From Pholiota molesta (Eukaryota > Basidiomycota > Agaricomycetes > Agaricales > Strophariaceae), in assembly GCA_014925825.1 (NCBI GenBank), contig JACGCK010000095.1:1-64000 (forward strand): DNA of 64,000 nucleotides. The letters are read 5' to 3'. Position 1 is the stretch's first letter. Every line of letters begins with the position of its first letter. The notes beneath the pieces were generated by a model that saw nothing but the letters and a program-made list of their open reading frames with translations, did no database searches and was not told the DNA's origin. A program made the position numbers and the translations under genes. Positions 36,645 through 50,486 of the stretch are shown in pieces.

Positions 36645-37830
36645 GCCTTGTATATGACGCGGTTTGTTCTCATCTTTTCGCTGTCCTTTTCATTTCCTAT
36701 ACCATCATTACATTTATACAGCACCCTAATCTGTGTTTACTCTCAACCATCTCATCTACGTCCGTTCGTCGTTGCTATCCTCGTCTTCGTTGTCTTTTCC
36801 CAATGCTTTTGTTTTCGAATTGTTTTCATCTTGCTTTCTTGATGCTTTGAATTATTAACTTAACCGCTTTTTTCCTTTCTATCTTGGACATTTTGCATCT
36901 TCATACAGATGCATATGTACATACATGATTCATACAAATGTATAAGACCTACAACCCACTTCCCCCTCGTCATTCATGTATACCATTTACACCCGTCGTA
37001 GCGATTAGTTCTCCATTTTTACATTTACTTGTGAACTGACCTGCTTAACACTTGATGGCTTGGCTTGGGCATTATCAGAGAATCATGTGGATTTGACTTG
37101 AATATGCACCATTCAACAGATTTGTGGTCGCACGACTTCAAGATAACGCCGGGTGGCGCCGTGGCGGCCACAAGTGTGTCATTGGATTCTTGACAAAAAC
37201 TTACCGTGACCCACTTTGTTTTCCATACAATGCGTTGGATTGTTGCTCACCAGACAAGAGAAATGTCCTCTCTGCGATGTCTCGTGCCTATGCGCATTTT
37301 CTGGGCGCTTCTTACTGCTTCCTGGCGCTTGTGGTAAAATGAAATCAGGTGCAAAACGCGCACCATGATTGGCAATAATTTCGCTCCATATATAGTCAAG
37401 TCAATCATACGGCTTATCGGCTGGGGATCAATTTTAATGGCAGAGTTCAATGTGGGCGGATTCATTTAGCTTCAAGGCGAGCGGAACGCAATGAACACTT
37501 GGGGGTGTACGACCTGATAGAAATCTCAAGAAAAGGCATAGTTGAGAATAGATGAACCTTATGGCTCCAAGGTGGAGGAGCTCGTCTAGATATAAGGGAA
37601 ATTTTAGCTTATCTGCCAATTTAGCTCGATCGTAATCATAAGATTGTCCGCATGCTGGCTTCGCAAGGCGATATGTATACCCGCACCAAGGACGAATCCG
37701 CTGATCTCGCATTTGCCCCTTCTCTTGTAGCGCGTCTCCACTGGAGCATCGGTGTAAGTTAGACAGGTCACCCCACATTCTGTTCTCGAGCAAGTCCTCC
37801 CCCCACCTTGGTCCTTGACCACACCCCACA
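36645..37830. other. 1.2 kb intergenic
   Basis: Between two genes on the plus strand; should hold the 3' UTR of the coiled-coil gene and the promoter of the permease. Pyrimidine-rich near 36.65-36.9 kb. No coding sequence supported. Confidence 0.45.
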
Positions 37831-40556
37831 ATGTCCATCGACGAAAAGCGCGACGCGGTCTCGTTCGACACCTCCGACGAGGATGATAGGGAGCTTGTGG
37901 CTCTCGGGTACAAGCCCTCGTTCAAGCGAGAGTTCACTAATCTGGCCACGGTGCGTCTCTGCGGTCGTTCTGGCGCCTGTCAGGGACTAACATACCCTCT
38001 GCAGATCAGTTTCGCGTTCAGCATTATGGTGCGCGGTTTTCGCTGTTGACATGATCTGTCACCGCCGACATAGGCTTCTAGGGACTATGTTCAAGCATTG
38101 CGACCACGTTCAACACCCTCTTCTGCTCGGCGGTCCAGCTTCGGTAATTGGCCTCGATCGTATACGGCGGGATTACGTTTAATGGTCCATTACAGGTCGT
38201 CTGGTGTTGGATTCTGGGTGCGTGTATGTGCTTCACCCTCGGGTCAAGTATTGCGGAAATCGTTAGCGCTTATCCTACCTGCGGAGGATTGTAAGCAGCC
38301 AAGCCACTCTCCACGTCCTGTATCGACTTGCGCTAATAGCTGGGAACCAGGTATACTGCCTCGCGCAACTCGTACCAAAGCAACATCGGGCAACGGTGCG
38401 TTATTTTTGCTATCGCAGGTCGGTGACTTCACCGACGAGGATTGTTTTGGATAGGTGGGATGGCTGGTAGGGTGGTTAAACATACTTGGTGAGTACACCA
38501 GCTGATGAAGCCCGAAACCAATCTGAATTTGGTATTCAAGGTCAAATTGCCGGTATCTCATCAACTGAGTTCGGTCTAGCCAACATGATTCTTGCTGCCG
38601 TCAGCGTTGGAAAAGTACGTCACGCTCTCTAGTCAAAGTTAGGTTTGCATATTGATCTATTTTGGTGATAGGATGGCGATTTTGTGATTACCCAGGTATC
38701 ATTCCTAGTTTTCGTCGTCATCGGTCGTCATACTCAGCAATCAACATTCTAGGGAAAAGTTGTCGGTCTTTTCTGCGGATTAATCGTACTCCATGGCCTT
38801 TTGAACTCTTTGGCTACTCGCCATCTAGCGCACCTTACGAAGGGATTTGTTTTTGTCAACTTGGGAGCGACATTTGGTCAGACGCAGCCGAACTTCCACT
38901 CATCCACTATTAACCATCCAAATAGTTATCATTGTCGTCCTTTTGGCTACAACTGCGCGTTCAGACATGCATCCGGCAAGCTATGTCTTCGGGTCGCCGG
39001 GATCGTCAATCAAACCGGCCTCGATGGAGTGACGGGCTGGAAACTGGCATCGCCTTCCTCTTCGGTCTTCTTTCCGTCCAATGGACAGTACGTTTTGGAA
39101 GATTTGCTCCTCTGACTAATATTTGCTGACCTTATGATTTCAGATGACGGTAAGCAGAGCATTATGCCTTTTTCGATCAAGAGATTAGGTGTTTAACGTA
39201 TGGTCTGATGGTCTGTAGGACTATGATGCCACAGCGCACATTTCGTGAGTTAATCCAGTGAAGCTTTCTTCGTAGCCAGCTTTTTTGACCCATGCGTGGA
39301 TAGTGAGGAAGTGCGTCGAGCGGCTTATGCAGGTGCAGTAATTAACATAACTTTTCGTTTGATTCTAACTTGGAGTTGCAGCGCCTTCTGCCATCTTTAT
39401 GCGGGTATGCCCCTTTCTTTGATTGCGACTAGGAACCTCATTGAAAACCTCCCAGTTTCGGTACTGGTCTCATTGGTTGGCTTCTGAATATGTCCTTGTG
39501 CTTTGCTCAGGACCTCTGTAGGTTTCCATCCTGTCTTCCCATGTGTACCTACTGACACTGACATTCTTTTTAGTGAGAATCTTCCTGGTTCATCTGGTTC
39601 GGCATTCCTAGAAGTATGTTTAACGATCGTGCAATCACTCCAGCTGCTCTAAACTCCATTGCAGATTCTCGTTATGCGTGCGGGAAGACAGGATCCCTTA
39701 TTATCTGGGTCGGTTGCATATTAATAATGCCTTTGTCAACTCTAATCCAATCATTACAGGCTTTCGTCTGCCTTACTGCCTTCTTTGTTGTTCAAACGGC
39801 CCTCCATGCTGCATCAAGAACGGTTTATGCATTCAGTCGCGATCATGGTATGTGATGGTGTCTCATACAAGTTAGGACTCATTTCATTTTTCCTTGTAAT
39901 CCGATAGGTCTGCCGGACAAGGGGTACTTCGGAAAGAATTCCAAAACGACAAAACTCCCCTACGCGCGATCTGTCTTACTACTCTCGTCAGTATCCTGCC
40001 TGGTCTCCTCGACCTCGCAAGCCCCATCGCCGCCAACGCCATCTTCTCACTTACCGCCATAGCACTGGACCTGAGCTATATCATTCCCATCTTCTGCCGA
40101 CGGGTGTACGCCAAACATCCTGATGTGATGTTCAAACCGGGTCCTTTTTACATGGGCGATGGGTGGCTGGGGTGGACCTTGAATGTCGTCTGTATTACAT
40201 GGACGTTGTTCGTCTGCGTGATCTTCTCGTTCCCCACCGTCAAGCCTGTGACGAAGGAAAACATGAACTATGCTTCTGTGGGTGCCCAACTTGGAGTGCA
40301 TTTTTGCCTAGAGCGCTGACGGAAGTCCCCCCGTGTAGGTTATCACTGTTAGTGTTATCGCCCTCGCTTTGTAAGTCTGGACTCAGATTAATTATCACCC
40401 GGAGACAGACGTCGCTAACACCGTGTTTTTGTCAGTGCCTGGTACATCCTCGGCGCGAATAAGTTCTATGTCGGTCCTCAATCCAATCTCCACGACGACT
40501 CCGTGGAGGCTGTCACGCAAGACGCCCCATCGGACGAGAAAAAGTCCGCGGAATGA
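37831..40556 (+). CDS. Amino-acid/choline/GABA-type permease (APC superfamily)
   Basis: Twelve-span plasma-membrane transporter of the fungal choline/GABA permease group. The ATG at 37831 opens a charged N-terminus (MSIDEKRDAVSFD, then ELVALGYKPSFKREFTNLAT) and the first span ISFAFSIM, GLCSSIATTFN. Later exons show VVWCWILGACMCFTLGSSIA, EIVSAYPTCGG, ISSTEFGLANMILAAVSVG, GIAFLFGLLSVQWT, EEVRRAAYA and DRAITPAALNSI. The C-terminus holds FCRRVYAKHPDVMFKPGPFY, WTLFVCVIFSFPTVKPVT and DAPSDEKKSAE. More than ten short introns. The frame breaks several times, each fitting one base lost from a run: near 38114, 38155, 38362, 38999-39001 and 39025. I read it as an intact gene of about 520 residues. Substrate cannot be decided. 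Confidence 0.83.
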
Positions 40557-43500
40557 TGTATTTCAACGGACTAACGGCATTCTAATATTGTGTTTATCCC
40601 TCCACCCCCACCCCCGCCCTCATCTACGTGTTTATTACTTACGATTCGAGAGAGTCCAGATCGTGGGCTTCACCTATCTAAAGCTAGTTATCGATCGTCG
40701 CTGTGGGATAACAAGCAGATTTTATACCACGCGCGCAAACAGTGTGTATTCGCAACATGTATGCAGCTGTCCATCCTGTTTTCCGCGGCCGGAACGGAGT
40801 ATTCGCATTGCTATCTATTCTGTTGTATCTAGTCATGGCCATGCACAATATACTGCCTTGGCCCACTCTATGGAAGTTTTCAATTTGAGGTGAATCTTGA
40901 TTTATGGTTATATCTTGATTAGGAATAGGACCAGGAGCAACCATAAATATAACGATGCCAGTCCAAGGAGCCGTAAGTCCTTGGTAAATGTTGTCGTCGC
41001 TTGTCGCATTCATGGAGCTAAATTGGCGATATTTGACTGCTGTATGTTGTCCGTCTAATTGTAGGGCTCTGACATGGGACTAGGGAGACTTTGTGTACGA
41101 TGTAAAGACATATTGGAGATCAATTACTATATTCATAGTGAAGTCAAATACTAAGGTGCAAGAATGTTTTTTCTTGGTATTCTCAGCCATTTCCGTACGG
41201 ATCTGGGCTAACTGCGGTAGATGAGGTTGGAGCTTAGATTGGAGTGGAAAGGCTCTCAGAAAATACGTAATGGTTGAACGCAGGCGTAAGCGACGCACTG
41301 AAGCTTGCTCTTGTCTCATACCTCCATCCTCTACCTTCCTATCCCCAGCCAGTAGCGCAAAAGCCGGGCCACGTTAATCCAAACATCCTTGATGAATTTA
41401 CGAGAAACATGGTATTGTTGCTACAGGTTGCTACTGTCCAACGACAATACCCCTTCCGACTCCCGAGTCCGCACGATTCCCCAACCGATGTCAACGCTCG
41501 GGTGGGGCCGACCTCGAGGCATCAAGCTGGCATCAAGTTTCCAACATCTTTCGCGCCATCAACACCCTCGAAAAATTCTACTGGACGCCTCCATCAACCT
41601 CGCAATTCATCATTCCCGAATGATTGTGCCACTCTCTGGCCTTTCGTTGTATGCCACGTAGACCTGCGCGGGTGCAGGTCGACAACAGATTCTAACTTGT
41701 TCCATGTGGCGTGTATGCACATATTCTTTACCGGGTTCTGATTCTGGGCTGGAAGCGTAACTGTCCCTCGAGTCTTTTGCGCACGGCCCTCACGCTGCGC
41801 TGTACCAATCGCGTAGAGCGCGCAGTGGCGGGAGTTGTGCGCAGGACTCTCAAATGGCAAGTATGTCAGCGGCCCAGCGCACATGCCGATGTGCTGTTGA
41901 CTTTGAAGCCCTGCTCATTTTCTTCTAATCGACCATGTAATTTGACTCTGGGCTCTGGAGACTGCTGCTGTGGAAAAACGGCGTATTTTCTCTTGTTTTC
42001 TATCGGCTGGATGTACGGCACGTTGAAGTTTCCACTCAAACATTCGGGAAGGGAAGGGAAGGGAGTTCACGAATGGGCCTAGTAGGCGACACTGAGCACT
42101 CCACTCAACGTCGGCTTGATTGATCGAAAATCATTCGGACTTCAAGAATCAATGGGAGCCTGACTTCCTTCCGCTTCCTTCTATGTATCCTGCGATGCTT
42201 GAAAGTTGAGATGCTTTACGACAGGCCGGTATGCCTGTTGCCACATTCGCTACGGGCTGTCTACAGCTGGATCTAAGCTTGATTCTTGTTTGATTCTAAA
42301 TCTGCAGGCGAATTTCAGTATCCGTCGAAACAACGCGGTTTTGTTACACATATTTGGCAGATTCGTTCCGAATTTTTGAAACTTGCAGCTGATAGTGGTG
42401 TGATTTTGTTTTCCTCAGGATGAATAACCATTCATTATATCTTATATCACTTTTTCTGCTGCCTGCACCGCTACACGACTGGGAACGAATCTACAAAGAT
42501 TTGCAGCTCCCCCCGGTCACGCCTTATTATCTGACGAGTTGTCATGGCCATGCTGCCATGAATTCCGCGCAACACAAAGGACGAATTGAATTTGGGGTTC
42601 ATACCGACTGTATGGCCCTCCCATCTTTTTGTTTGAATTGCATTCGAAGGCATATACCGACGGCCACCGACGTCAACAAATCATATCTCTTTCATTACGC
42701 GCCATATGCGCCCATAACCAGCAGGCGCGAGGTGCGTTCTACTTTGTTCCACATCCGTGCTCGTCACACAGTGTATATCTAAGTAGGTACGCCCTCCCCC
42801 CTTTTCATTCATTGCCTTGTCAGATCTAGGCAGACACCTTGTTAATAGGAATCTCACATCTCCTTCTAGCAGATCGAATTTCATAGCGGCACTTTTATAC
42901 TCGAACCCGTGAAGCCCTGTGAAGCACCATCACAGCCCATCACGAGCTTCGAATTTTGAAGACTGATGTGATGAGGAAATGTTTTATTTCCCCGCACTTA
43001 TGGTTATATTAACATCGCTTCCAGAAAGTTCTCAGCGCGTCGTGGTCCTAAACTGGGCGGATCGTCGCAGATAAGAAAATTCAAATGTCTTGTTTGCTCG
43101 TATTCAAGGCCACATACTAGCACATACCTCGCCTTTGAAGTAGAGAAGCGCATGTGAGTCGTAGATTATGTGCTCTGCCAGTTCTTTGTTGACGGAATAA
43201 CGCAGCATTGCTTTGTTCCTATCCAGGTACCACCAGGTCCAGAGTTGGTCTTTTCGCGAAGTAGCTTTCAACTATGAAGAACGTCATGCGGCAAGCCGAA
43301 AATATAGACCGCAGATATGTATGATGGAATGTCCCTTATGTTTTTCCTTCTTCGTTCTGAACATCCGAACAGCTGATCTATTGCGCGACTTGCGTGTGCG
43401 AACTTGATACTAGTTAGAAGAAGGAAGTCTTCGCCAATGATATCATCGGTCAGATGTCTAGGTCGAGAAGGTGCGTGCCCTTTCAACTGGATAAATATGT

Positions 43501-44527
43501 TACATTGGTACGCCCGCTACAGGACGGAGGACTAAAGACTCCCTCCCGCGATTATGCTGCCATCAGTTCCCGACACAACGGTGCATACAAGGAACCTCGG
43601 ACCGAAGTGGCAAACGGGCTCCAGCGCCATGGACTCGGACATTCTTCTGATATATCGGGCACCTGCATTGATGGGTGATGCCGTTGACCATGATTGACGA
43701 AAGTCGGCGACACTGCCACAAGGCGCAACATCCCATCAGGGCGGTAATTTGCAGGGCACCAAAATTTTAGAATAATCAGAGCGCGTATCACATTGTGCCA
43801 CCTTTGAGTACGGAGGCATGGAGGCAAGTAAGTATGTAAACAAGATTTTTATCGTGAACGGAATGAGACGGAATATTGGGCTGATCTGGGTTCAAAGCAG
43901 CAGCTACATACAGCGTGTTTGATATTTCGGTGGGGTTGCGATTATTTCTATAAATCCCATTATCCAGGTACTTCTAATTTTATGGCTACTTCATGTCGTC
44001 CAATACTTCCATCATGTTTCTAAAATGACAAACTTTGAAGCTTTTCTCTGTAATGAGGTGCAGACATACATATATCCTTGATAAACAAAGTCAGTTTACG
44101 AAGTACTACGTACTTACGGCAGATTTCTAGTGATGTCATATTTTTTGCTTATCATATATTAATGAACTCTACGTATATAATAGGCAAGTAGTAAATGTGT
44201 GAATTCTGCATCATAGATCTTGTGAGCGCAAAAGGCAAGCGTGACAAGGGTCCATACTTTTACAAGTCAACAATATGGCCGTCTTCCAATGTCAGGATCC
44301 CTACTACACGTGCCTTATATCACACAACGGATGACATTGATAAGGGATGAGAGCTGATGGGAGAGGATGCGTCCGTGCGAGCTGACCGGAGGCATACGAG
44401 GGCATATGGCGATGGAGAAGACGGCCAGTCTTATGATTTCCGCAAGGAGCTGCAAAATAAGTCGACTCAACGTGCGTGGTCGCAGTTACGCCAATTGGGC
44501 CTTGGCGAAGAATCAGACGGTGGCAAC
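40557..44527. other. 4 kb gene-poor stretch
   Basis: No supported gene. The open frames at 41274-41741, 41711-42082 and 42420-42782 (+) are neither conserved-looking nor joined to exons. Because this assembly drops bases in runs, a missed gene cannot be excluded. Confidence 0.35.
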
Positions 44528-45055
44528 TACTGTACCATTTCGACCAATCGTTCACGGCCTGTGACGCGTGATGCCCAAAGTTCACAGAACCCGGTGTTCA
44601 CAAGAAGATGTGATGCGTGATGCACCAAAAAAATTGTTCATTGGCAGTGAACAATTTTTTTAGCACGAACCAAGCTTACATCCTAGACTTGATAATATTA
44701 CTGTTATACTGGTAGTCGAAGTCTTTTTCACGCAGCTGCTGCTGAGGATATATAATTCAATCAAAATAATAACATAAAATCTATGAATAAGCCCAGATTA
44801 ATCCAGTTGGTGCCCCAGTTCTGGGAAAAGTTGTTAGCATCAAAGCCCTTTGGTGAAAAGGTCCAAGAGAATGCCTAGAGCACATAATTGTTTATCTACA
44901 GATTTTTTTTGGTCTTTTAAGCCCATTTTAAGCCTGATAATTTTCATTTACAACATTGTTCACTCATGCCTGTGATCCGTGACGAATTACACATTTGTTC
45001 AGTTCATAAGCGCCTGTGATGCGTGATTTGAACAATCGGTCGAAATGGTACAGTA
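44528..45055. mobile_element. MITE with 26-27 bp terminal inverted repeats, TA-flanked
   Basis: The left end at 44528 and the reverse complement of the right end at 45055 share TACTGTACCATTTCGACC followed by a further ~9 bases, with two mismatches in all. If the outer TA at each side is the target duplication, the element is 524 bp and begins CTGTACC, fitting Tc1/mariner-type insertion. Subterminal copies of a motif close to CCTGTGATGCGTGATG occur at about 44558, 44609, 44968 and 45013, in both orientations, as expected for transposase-binding repeats. There is no transposase frame inside, so it is non-autonomous. Confidence 0.8.
44627..44661. repeat. Perfect 14-bp inverted repeat inside the MITE
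   Basis: Arms 44627-44640 and 44648-44661 (AAAAAAATTGTTCA and its complement) flank a 7-base loop. The TGTTCA word also occurs in the terminal repeats, so this may be a nested or rearranged element end. Confidence 0.85.
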
Positions 45056-48000
45056 TCAGGCGATTGTGGATCTTGAGCTCCATCTCGGAATCCTCTTATT
45101 TCGTGAATGAAAGATAGAGCAGGCGCACATAGATTGGAGTGGGAAAGACGGCTGCCAACAGAATAGTTTGTTTGCAGCGTAAGCGTTTGTGTGCAGTAAA
45201 TCGATTGCCTTTCTTTTGAATAAAAACAGGAAGGCTTGAAAGCTCGTAATACATATGTTTGATATCCACAGATGTAACGCTTCATTCACACACACGCGTA
45301 ACAAGACTTTCAGCGAAATAAAGCGGGGCGTGGGGACACAGTGGGGTAAATAAATTTGATCTATTGATTAGTATTGAATTATCACCGACCTCGTTCGCCC
45401 TTACGAATATTTACTGGACTTAAGACGGCGGAAGAAAGGGAAGATACTGCCTCATGTTATCTACCTAATTTCTGTCTGGAATTATCCTTCTCACATTTGC
45501 GCAGTGCAAGGGAAAGGGTACGGTACAGTAGGTTTTTATCTCGGGAGACAAGCCAGGGTAGACATAAATGTCCCAGGACGGGATTGGACGATAGTTGTTT
45601 AGAACGTGCTGTCTGGCGGATTGCTGCAGATTGCTGCTGAGGTCCCTGCATAGGTCCCTTGATCACGCAAAAAGCCACCTCCGAAGTTAGAGTAAGTATC
45701 GGTAATCAAAATTGAATAGACATAGCCGTGGTATTGAGTACGAAAGATTGTGTTCACAAACGGCGTTTCCTTTGATAAGACCACCGGAAAAGATAGCTTG
45801 GGTCTCGAGCTTACAATTGTATGGGAGTACTATTTAAGAATAGTAAATAGCGTGATTCACAAGAATTGAAGCTAGTCTTCATACCTGCGGTCTTGAACTA
45901 TGCTTGATATATTTCTCCATTTTCTCCTTGGGAGATGGTCAGTCGGCTTATGGTCTATAAAAAGATCCAGAGCTGCTTATTTCAGTTTCCTCTCAATATA
46001 GACCTGGCCAACTTTACGGAGACAAGAACAGACTCGTTGATGATTATAAGGCGAAGTATCTTCAATCGTCCAATAACTTCAAATCGGCGTCTCAACAAAA
46101 CGCAGTTACTCCCGTATTCGAGTCCGCGAGAGAAGGATCATAAGGCCAGAGTAAGATCCGAGTGGCACGAGCGATGTCCGTTGCACAGCCAGAGAACAAT
46201 AATTGAGCGCTATAGTCGACTTGGGGAACTGTTTTTCATGTCCCGGTGAGCGCCTGACCGTATCATCGAAATGCAACAATAATAACAAGGTAAAAGCCAC
46301 GAATCGGAATTTTTCTGTGGAAGGTGGGCATTCGGTACGGATGGTTTCAAGTTCCGGCGTCAGCGTTCAGCTACGCGGGCGCTTAGCAACTGGGTCACGG
46401 TGTACAATAGGTTTATGGACATCGGATAGTTAATACGTTAGCCGGTGTCTACTATGAGCTTCCTGGGCTTAGACCCTCAACAGAGTATCACTATCAGTAC
46501 TATAATCATTGACGCAAGGGTATCAGGAATCCCGTGGATGGTGATCACATCTCCGACGGTTGAGAGAGTCGACAATTCGGACAGACGTCAGCGCCGAGCA
46601 ATGGTGCAAATCTTTAGCACAACAGACTAGGAATACAGAATAGGAAGCATCACTGGCATTTGGAATTGACGGTCTTTCTAGAGGTATGTAAGCTATAGGA
46701 GTCGATGTCCATCAAGCGCTATTGAACAGAAGGTTGGGTCTCGACTCTCGAGCAGCAAAGTTGCGACTATTAATAGACCAGGTCTTGCCAAGGCATTGAT
46801 AGAAGCGCTCAGGCTGGAAAGAAGATCGCCACAGCTCGAAGAAAGAGCGGCATAGCCAAGACTGTTGGGTGGGTCAAATAAAGTATTCGGGATGAAGGAA
46901 GGCCGTATGCGCCTTCGCACTCAGCACTCGGATTGCTATATGCAAGCTGTGGCGTAGATACTGATAGGAGAGACTCATTCACCTTGATAGGAGCAGTAGC
47001 TTTGTTGCCAAATTTCCAGTGAAACCTACATAGAGAAAACTTCAATTAACCACCGGTCCATGGTACATAGGTCCGCCAACTACAATAACAAACCTCTCAC
47101 TCCACGGCAGAGACACGGAAACAAGTACACGCAGACTGAATTTTAAATTAGATTCTTTGGCGAAAGGAGAATCATATCATATGTAGTCAACGAAGGTTAT
47201 GACGACAATGTGAAGCCCTTCGGATATCGCCTAACTTACCAGATAGCTTGAGTCTAGACTCTACTAAACGAAGATGACGACGAGTAACCAAGCAAAGCTT
47301 AACTATATGTAAATGAGGATGGGGTTATGCAAATAGGAAAGCGTTCAGCGCAACTTCACAGAGCTTCACCAGGTTCGCAAGTCTCCAACTATCAACGCAG
47401 CTGAAAATCTGATCTCTCCCGACGGAGAAATCGCTATCGATAGTGATACAGTGATACGCACGCTACCTCTGCATTTTCCTTGAATCATGGATGCTTTGTT
47501 TAAAGTTATTCTTTAGAGCCGCGGCGCAGATTATATACATACGCCAATTCCTCGTTCCGCTAAGTACGAGTAGGAAACCTTTAGTAGATGGCGGCCGCAA
47601 CAACGCCACGGTGCCACAAACACACATAGGACCCTAGACGCTTTAAAATTTGACCGTCGAGAAAGCAAGGGCGCCGATGGTCCGGGAGCGCGATGGGGCC
47701 GGACGCCTCGGAAGCTCAAATGCGCCTCAGGCTAAGTTTGGGCGACATCCGATCCGTTCACGTCAGGAGACGCGCTTGGGGCTCACTCCGACGCCGCAGT
47801 GGTCCGTCGGTGGCATGATCATACATTATCGCAGATACTTGCACAGCGCGAAAGCAGCCTTCTTATGGCTTTATTCCGCGCAGTACTGGCGCGTCCACGC
47901 TCCTCCGGCGTGCGCGCGAGCGTGGAGCCACTTACATACGAACCTCGGAATATCGTGGAATATCGTTGACGTCGGCCAATGGGCATAAGTATCCGAAATA

Positions 48001-50486
48001 GAATTTGAGCCCGAAACACAATTGATACGTGCATACGTACTCGAATATGGAGTCTACTATGGACCGGGATAATGGATATGTTGCGATATGTTGTGAGGCG
48101 TGCAGTGTCTATGTATAGGAAATTTCGCTTGTTCGAGCTTAAGGCGCGCCTTAGTCTGAGAGTAAGTAGGGAAATGGGCGTATGCTCATAGGCGCATATC
48201 GGGTGCATGGATAGGCGTTTGAGTATTGTAAGTATATTGTATATCATTTAGCGCCGAGCAAACATGGCGTGTGTGTGTACAGTGTTCAGATTCCAGAACT
48301 GCTCCAAGCAGGTCAGTTAAAAAACACGCATATGCCTGACACACAGGCTCCATGGGCGCTTGGGCAACAATCGTCGCGTGGGATTCCAGCAAGTCTTGGA
48401 GCGCAGTATGAATTAATGGTGGTGTACTGCAGCGTGGCTTACTTACCTCAGACCTGCCTGCGATACGCACGCCGCAGACACGCCCCACCACTCGCACGCA
48501 CGCCGCGTCTCGGGAACGCAACACAAAGAACATTCTGATCACGTTCGAGCTCCATCCAGGTCAATGTCCATCCCCGCGCAGCTACGCCTCGTGCAGTCCG
48601 CCTGTCTGTCAGACTGTCTGTCAAATAAACTCTCCTACCCATAATGTATTATAATAGCTACATATATCTTTTGTCTCCACTATTTCTATTCATTCACCCA
48701 GCCAGCCGGGCATTTGCACGCCCGAGAACGCCCTTGGAGCGCTCTACTTTAACTTAAGTATTAAAGTATGAATCAGAATGGTGTGCAGCTCGAGGTCCCC
48801 ACGGTGGTCACGAATTTATGATTCTTCCAGCTCGATGGCCTGACATTTGCCTGACATCAGACATGCACGGGGGGGGGGATAATGTTATTTGCTATCGCCC
48901 TCACCGCGTTTGTCGCGCAGTGGGTGGGTGGGAGCGTAGATACTCCAATTTAAACAGACATCGGACTCCCGAGAGAACCAAGAACCCGAAGGACACCCTT
49001 GGGAAGTGGGCAAGTGAGCAGTAGTGTGGGTTTGGTCTACCCATGAACTGTACCCACGGACTCATACATACCTACATCCTGGTCTAGTAGTCTACCCGTG
49101 GCCACAGTCCCACTTGTCCTGGCTTCCTATTGTCGTTTCTCGCGGTCGCAGTCCTAAGGCTTTTGGTCCCTGGACGTCGACTTCTGGCTGCTTGCGTTAT
49201 ATGTAGCTTGTTCTGCGTTGAATAGAGTGTGTAAAAGTAAGGATGTCCATACTGTATTTCTATTTATAGCTCTCGTCAATGGCCGTCAGTGCTGTATCGA
49301 TGGGTCATTGAGGATAGATACAGGATGTATATGGGTTGGAGGGGAGGTAAACCTAGGTAGGTAGGTTGGAAGGTCGATAGGTAGTAGGTACGACCGGTCT
49401 CCGGTATCCCAATATGCGTCGAGTACATTCGTTCATCCCTAGGAGACACAATTTCGCCGGACGCAATGCTGTGTGCGTTCTCCCGTCCTTTAGAAAGTTG
49501 ACATACCACGTTACCAGACATTAAAGCATTGGGCGATTGTGGGCCAATCACTGCGCGATGGATGTTGTGGTTTCCCATTGGTAGCGTGGTCGTGACTGTC
49601 TAAGGTGCTTTTTGGCATTTTTGTTGTCATTGACAATCGTCGTGGTGTTGCCCCGAGGATAATAAATGTGGAACATTGATGATCGATGAGATTCGAAGTG
49701 AGTAGGTCAGACGGACTTAAAATAAAATAAAGGTACTGTACGTTGATGAACAGCTCCCAACAGCTTCTCGCCAAGCAGGAAGCACGCCACCGTTACGATT
49801 TGAAGGAAGAGGCCTTCAAAATAGAGACATCGAGCTTCGAGCCCATTGCAGCGCGAGATCGCCAAGCTCACCCCGGGGGATGAAGGGGCGGTAGCATGGT
49901 TTAGGATCAGGAATAGGATTAAGGAGACGAGAAGGCTGATTCATGCTTGCGCTAGCCTGTGGCCAGCCGCTTTGGCGTTGTTCCGAGAGCTTGAGATGGG
50001 AGTAAGGCTGCTTGTTGCAGCAGGACGCGAGGAAGGAAGGAAGCTAGGAGGGGCTTGGCTGGAGGTTTAGCATGCGAGACGGTGCCAAGAGCGACGGGGC
50101 GGGACAGAGCATGTCGGTGGCCTCGGAGAAGGCGCTGTTACAAATGGGACTTGGCCTGCTATTCGCAGCTGTGTCGGATGGTTTTTTTGAAGCCTGGAAG
50201 GACGGATGGCGTTGGGCGTGAAACAACGGCATGCGTGGGCAGGCGTGGTTCTATTTTTGGGCGGCAAGGAGGGAGATCTGGGCCGAGGGGCAAGGAGGCG
50301 CACGGGCCAGGTGGCGGAGTGTGAAAGGGTGACGATGTGACTTGTGATGGCGCCGAGTGTGTGGGCTGGATAGATCGGGAGATTGGCGATGGATGCAAAC
50401 AAGAGACGCAGACAGACGTATTTAGTGTCCTCCTGCAGTTTTCCATCCACACTCACTCGCCCGTCCGCCATGGCTCTCTGCTAACA
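45056..50486. other. 5.4 kb gene-poor stretch
   Basis: I find no frame with family resemblance or linked exons. There is a run of ten G at about 48870-48879 and GGTAGGTAGG-like low-complexity sequence near 49.35-49.4 kb. GC rises from about 49.8 kb toward the next gene. Confidence 0.35.

Noticed and set aside
48868..48879. Run of ten G as a possible quadruplex or regulatory site
   Set aside because: A single G-run in gene-poor DNA is not enough to support a function, and runs are unreliable in this assembly.
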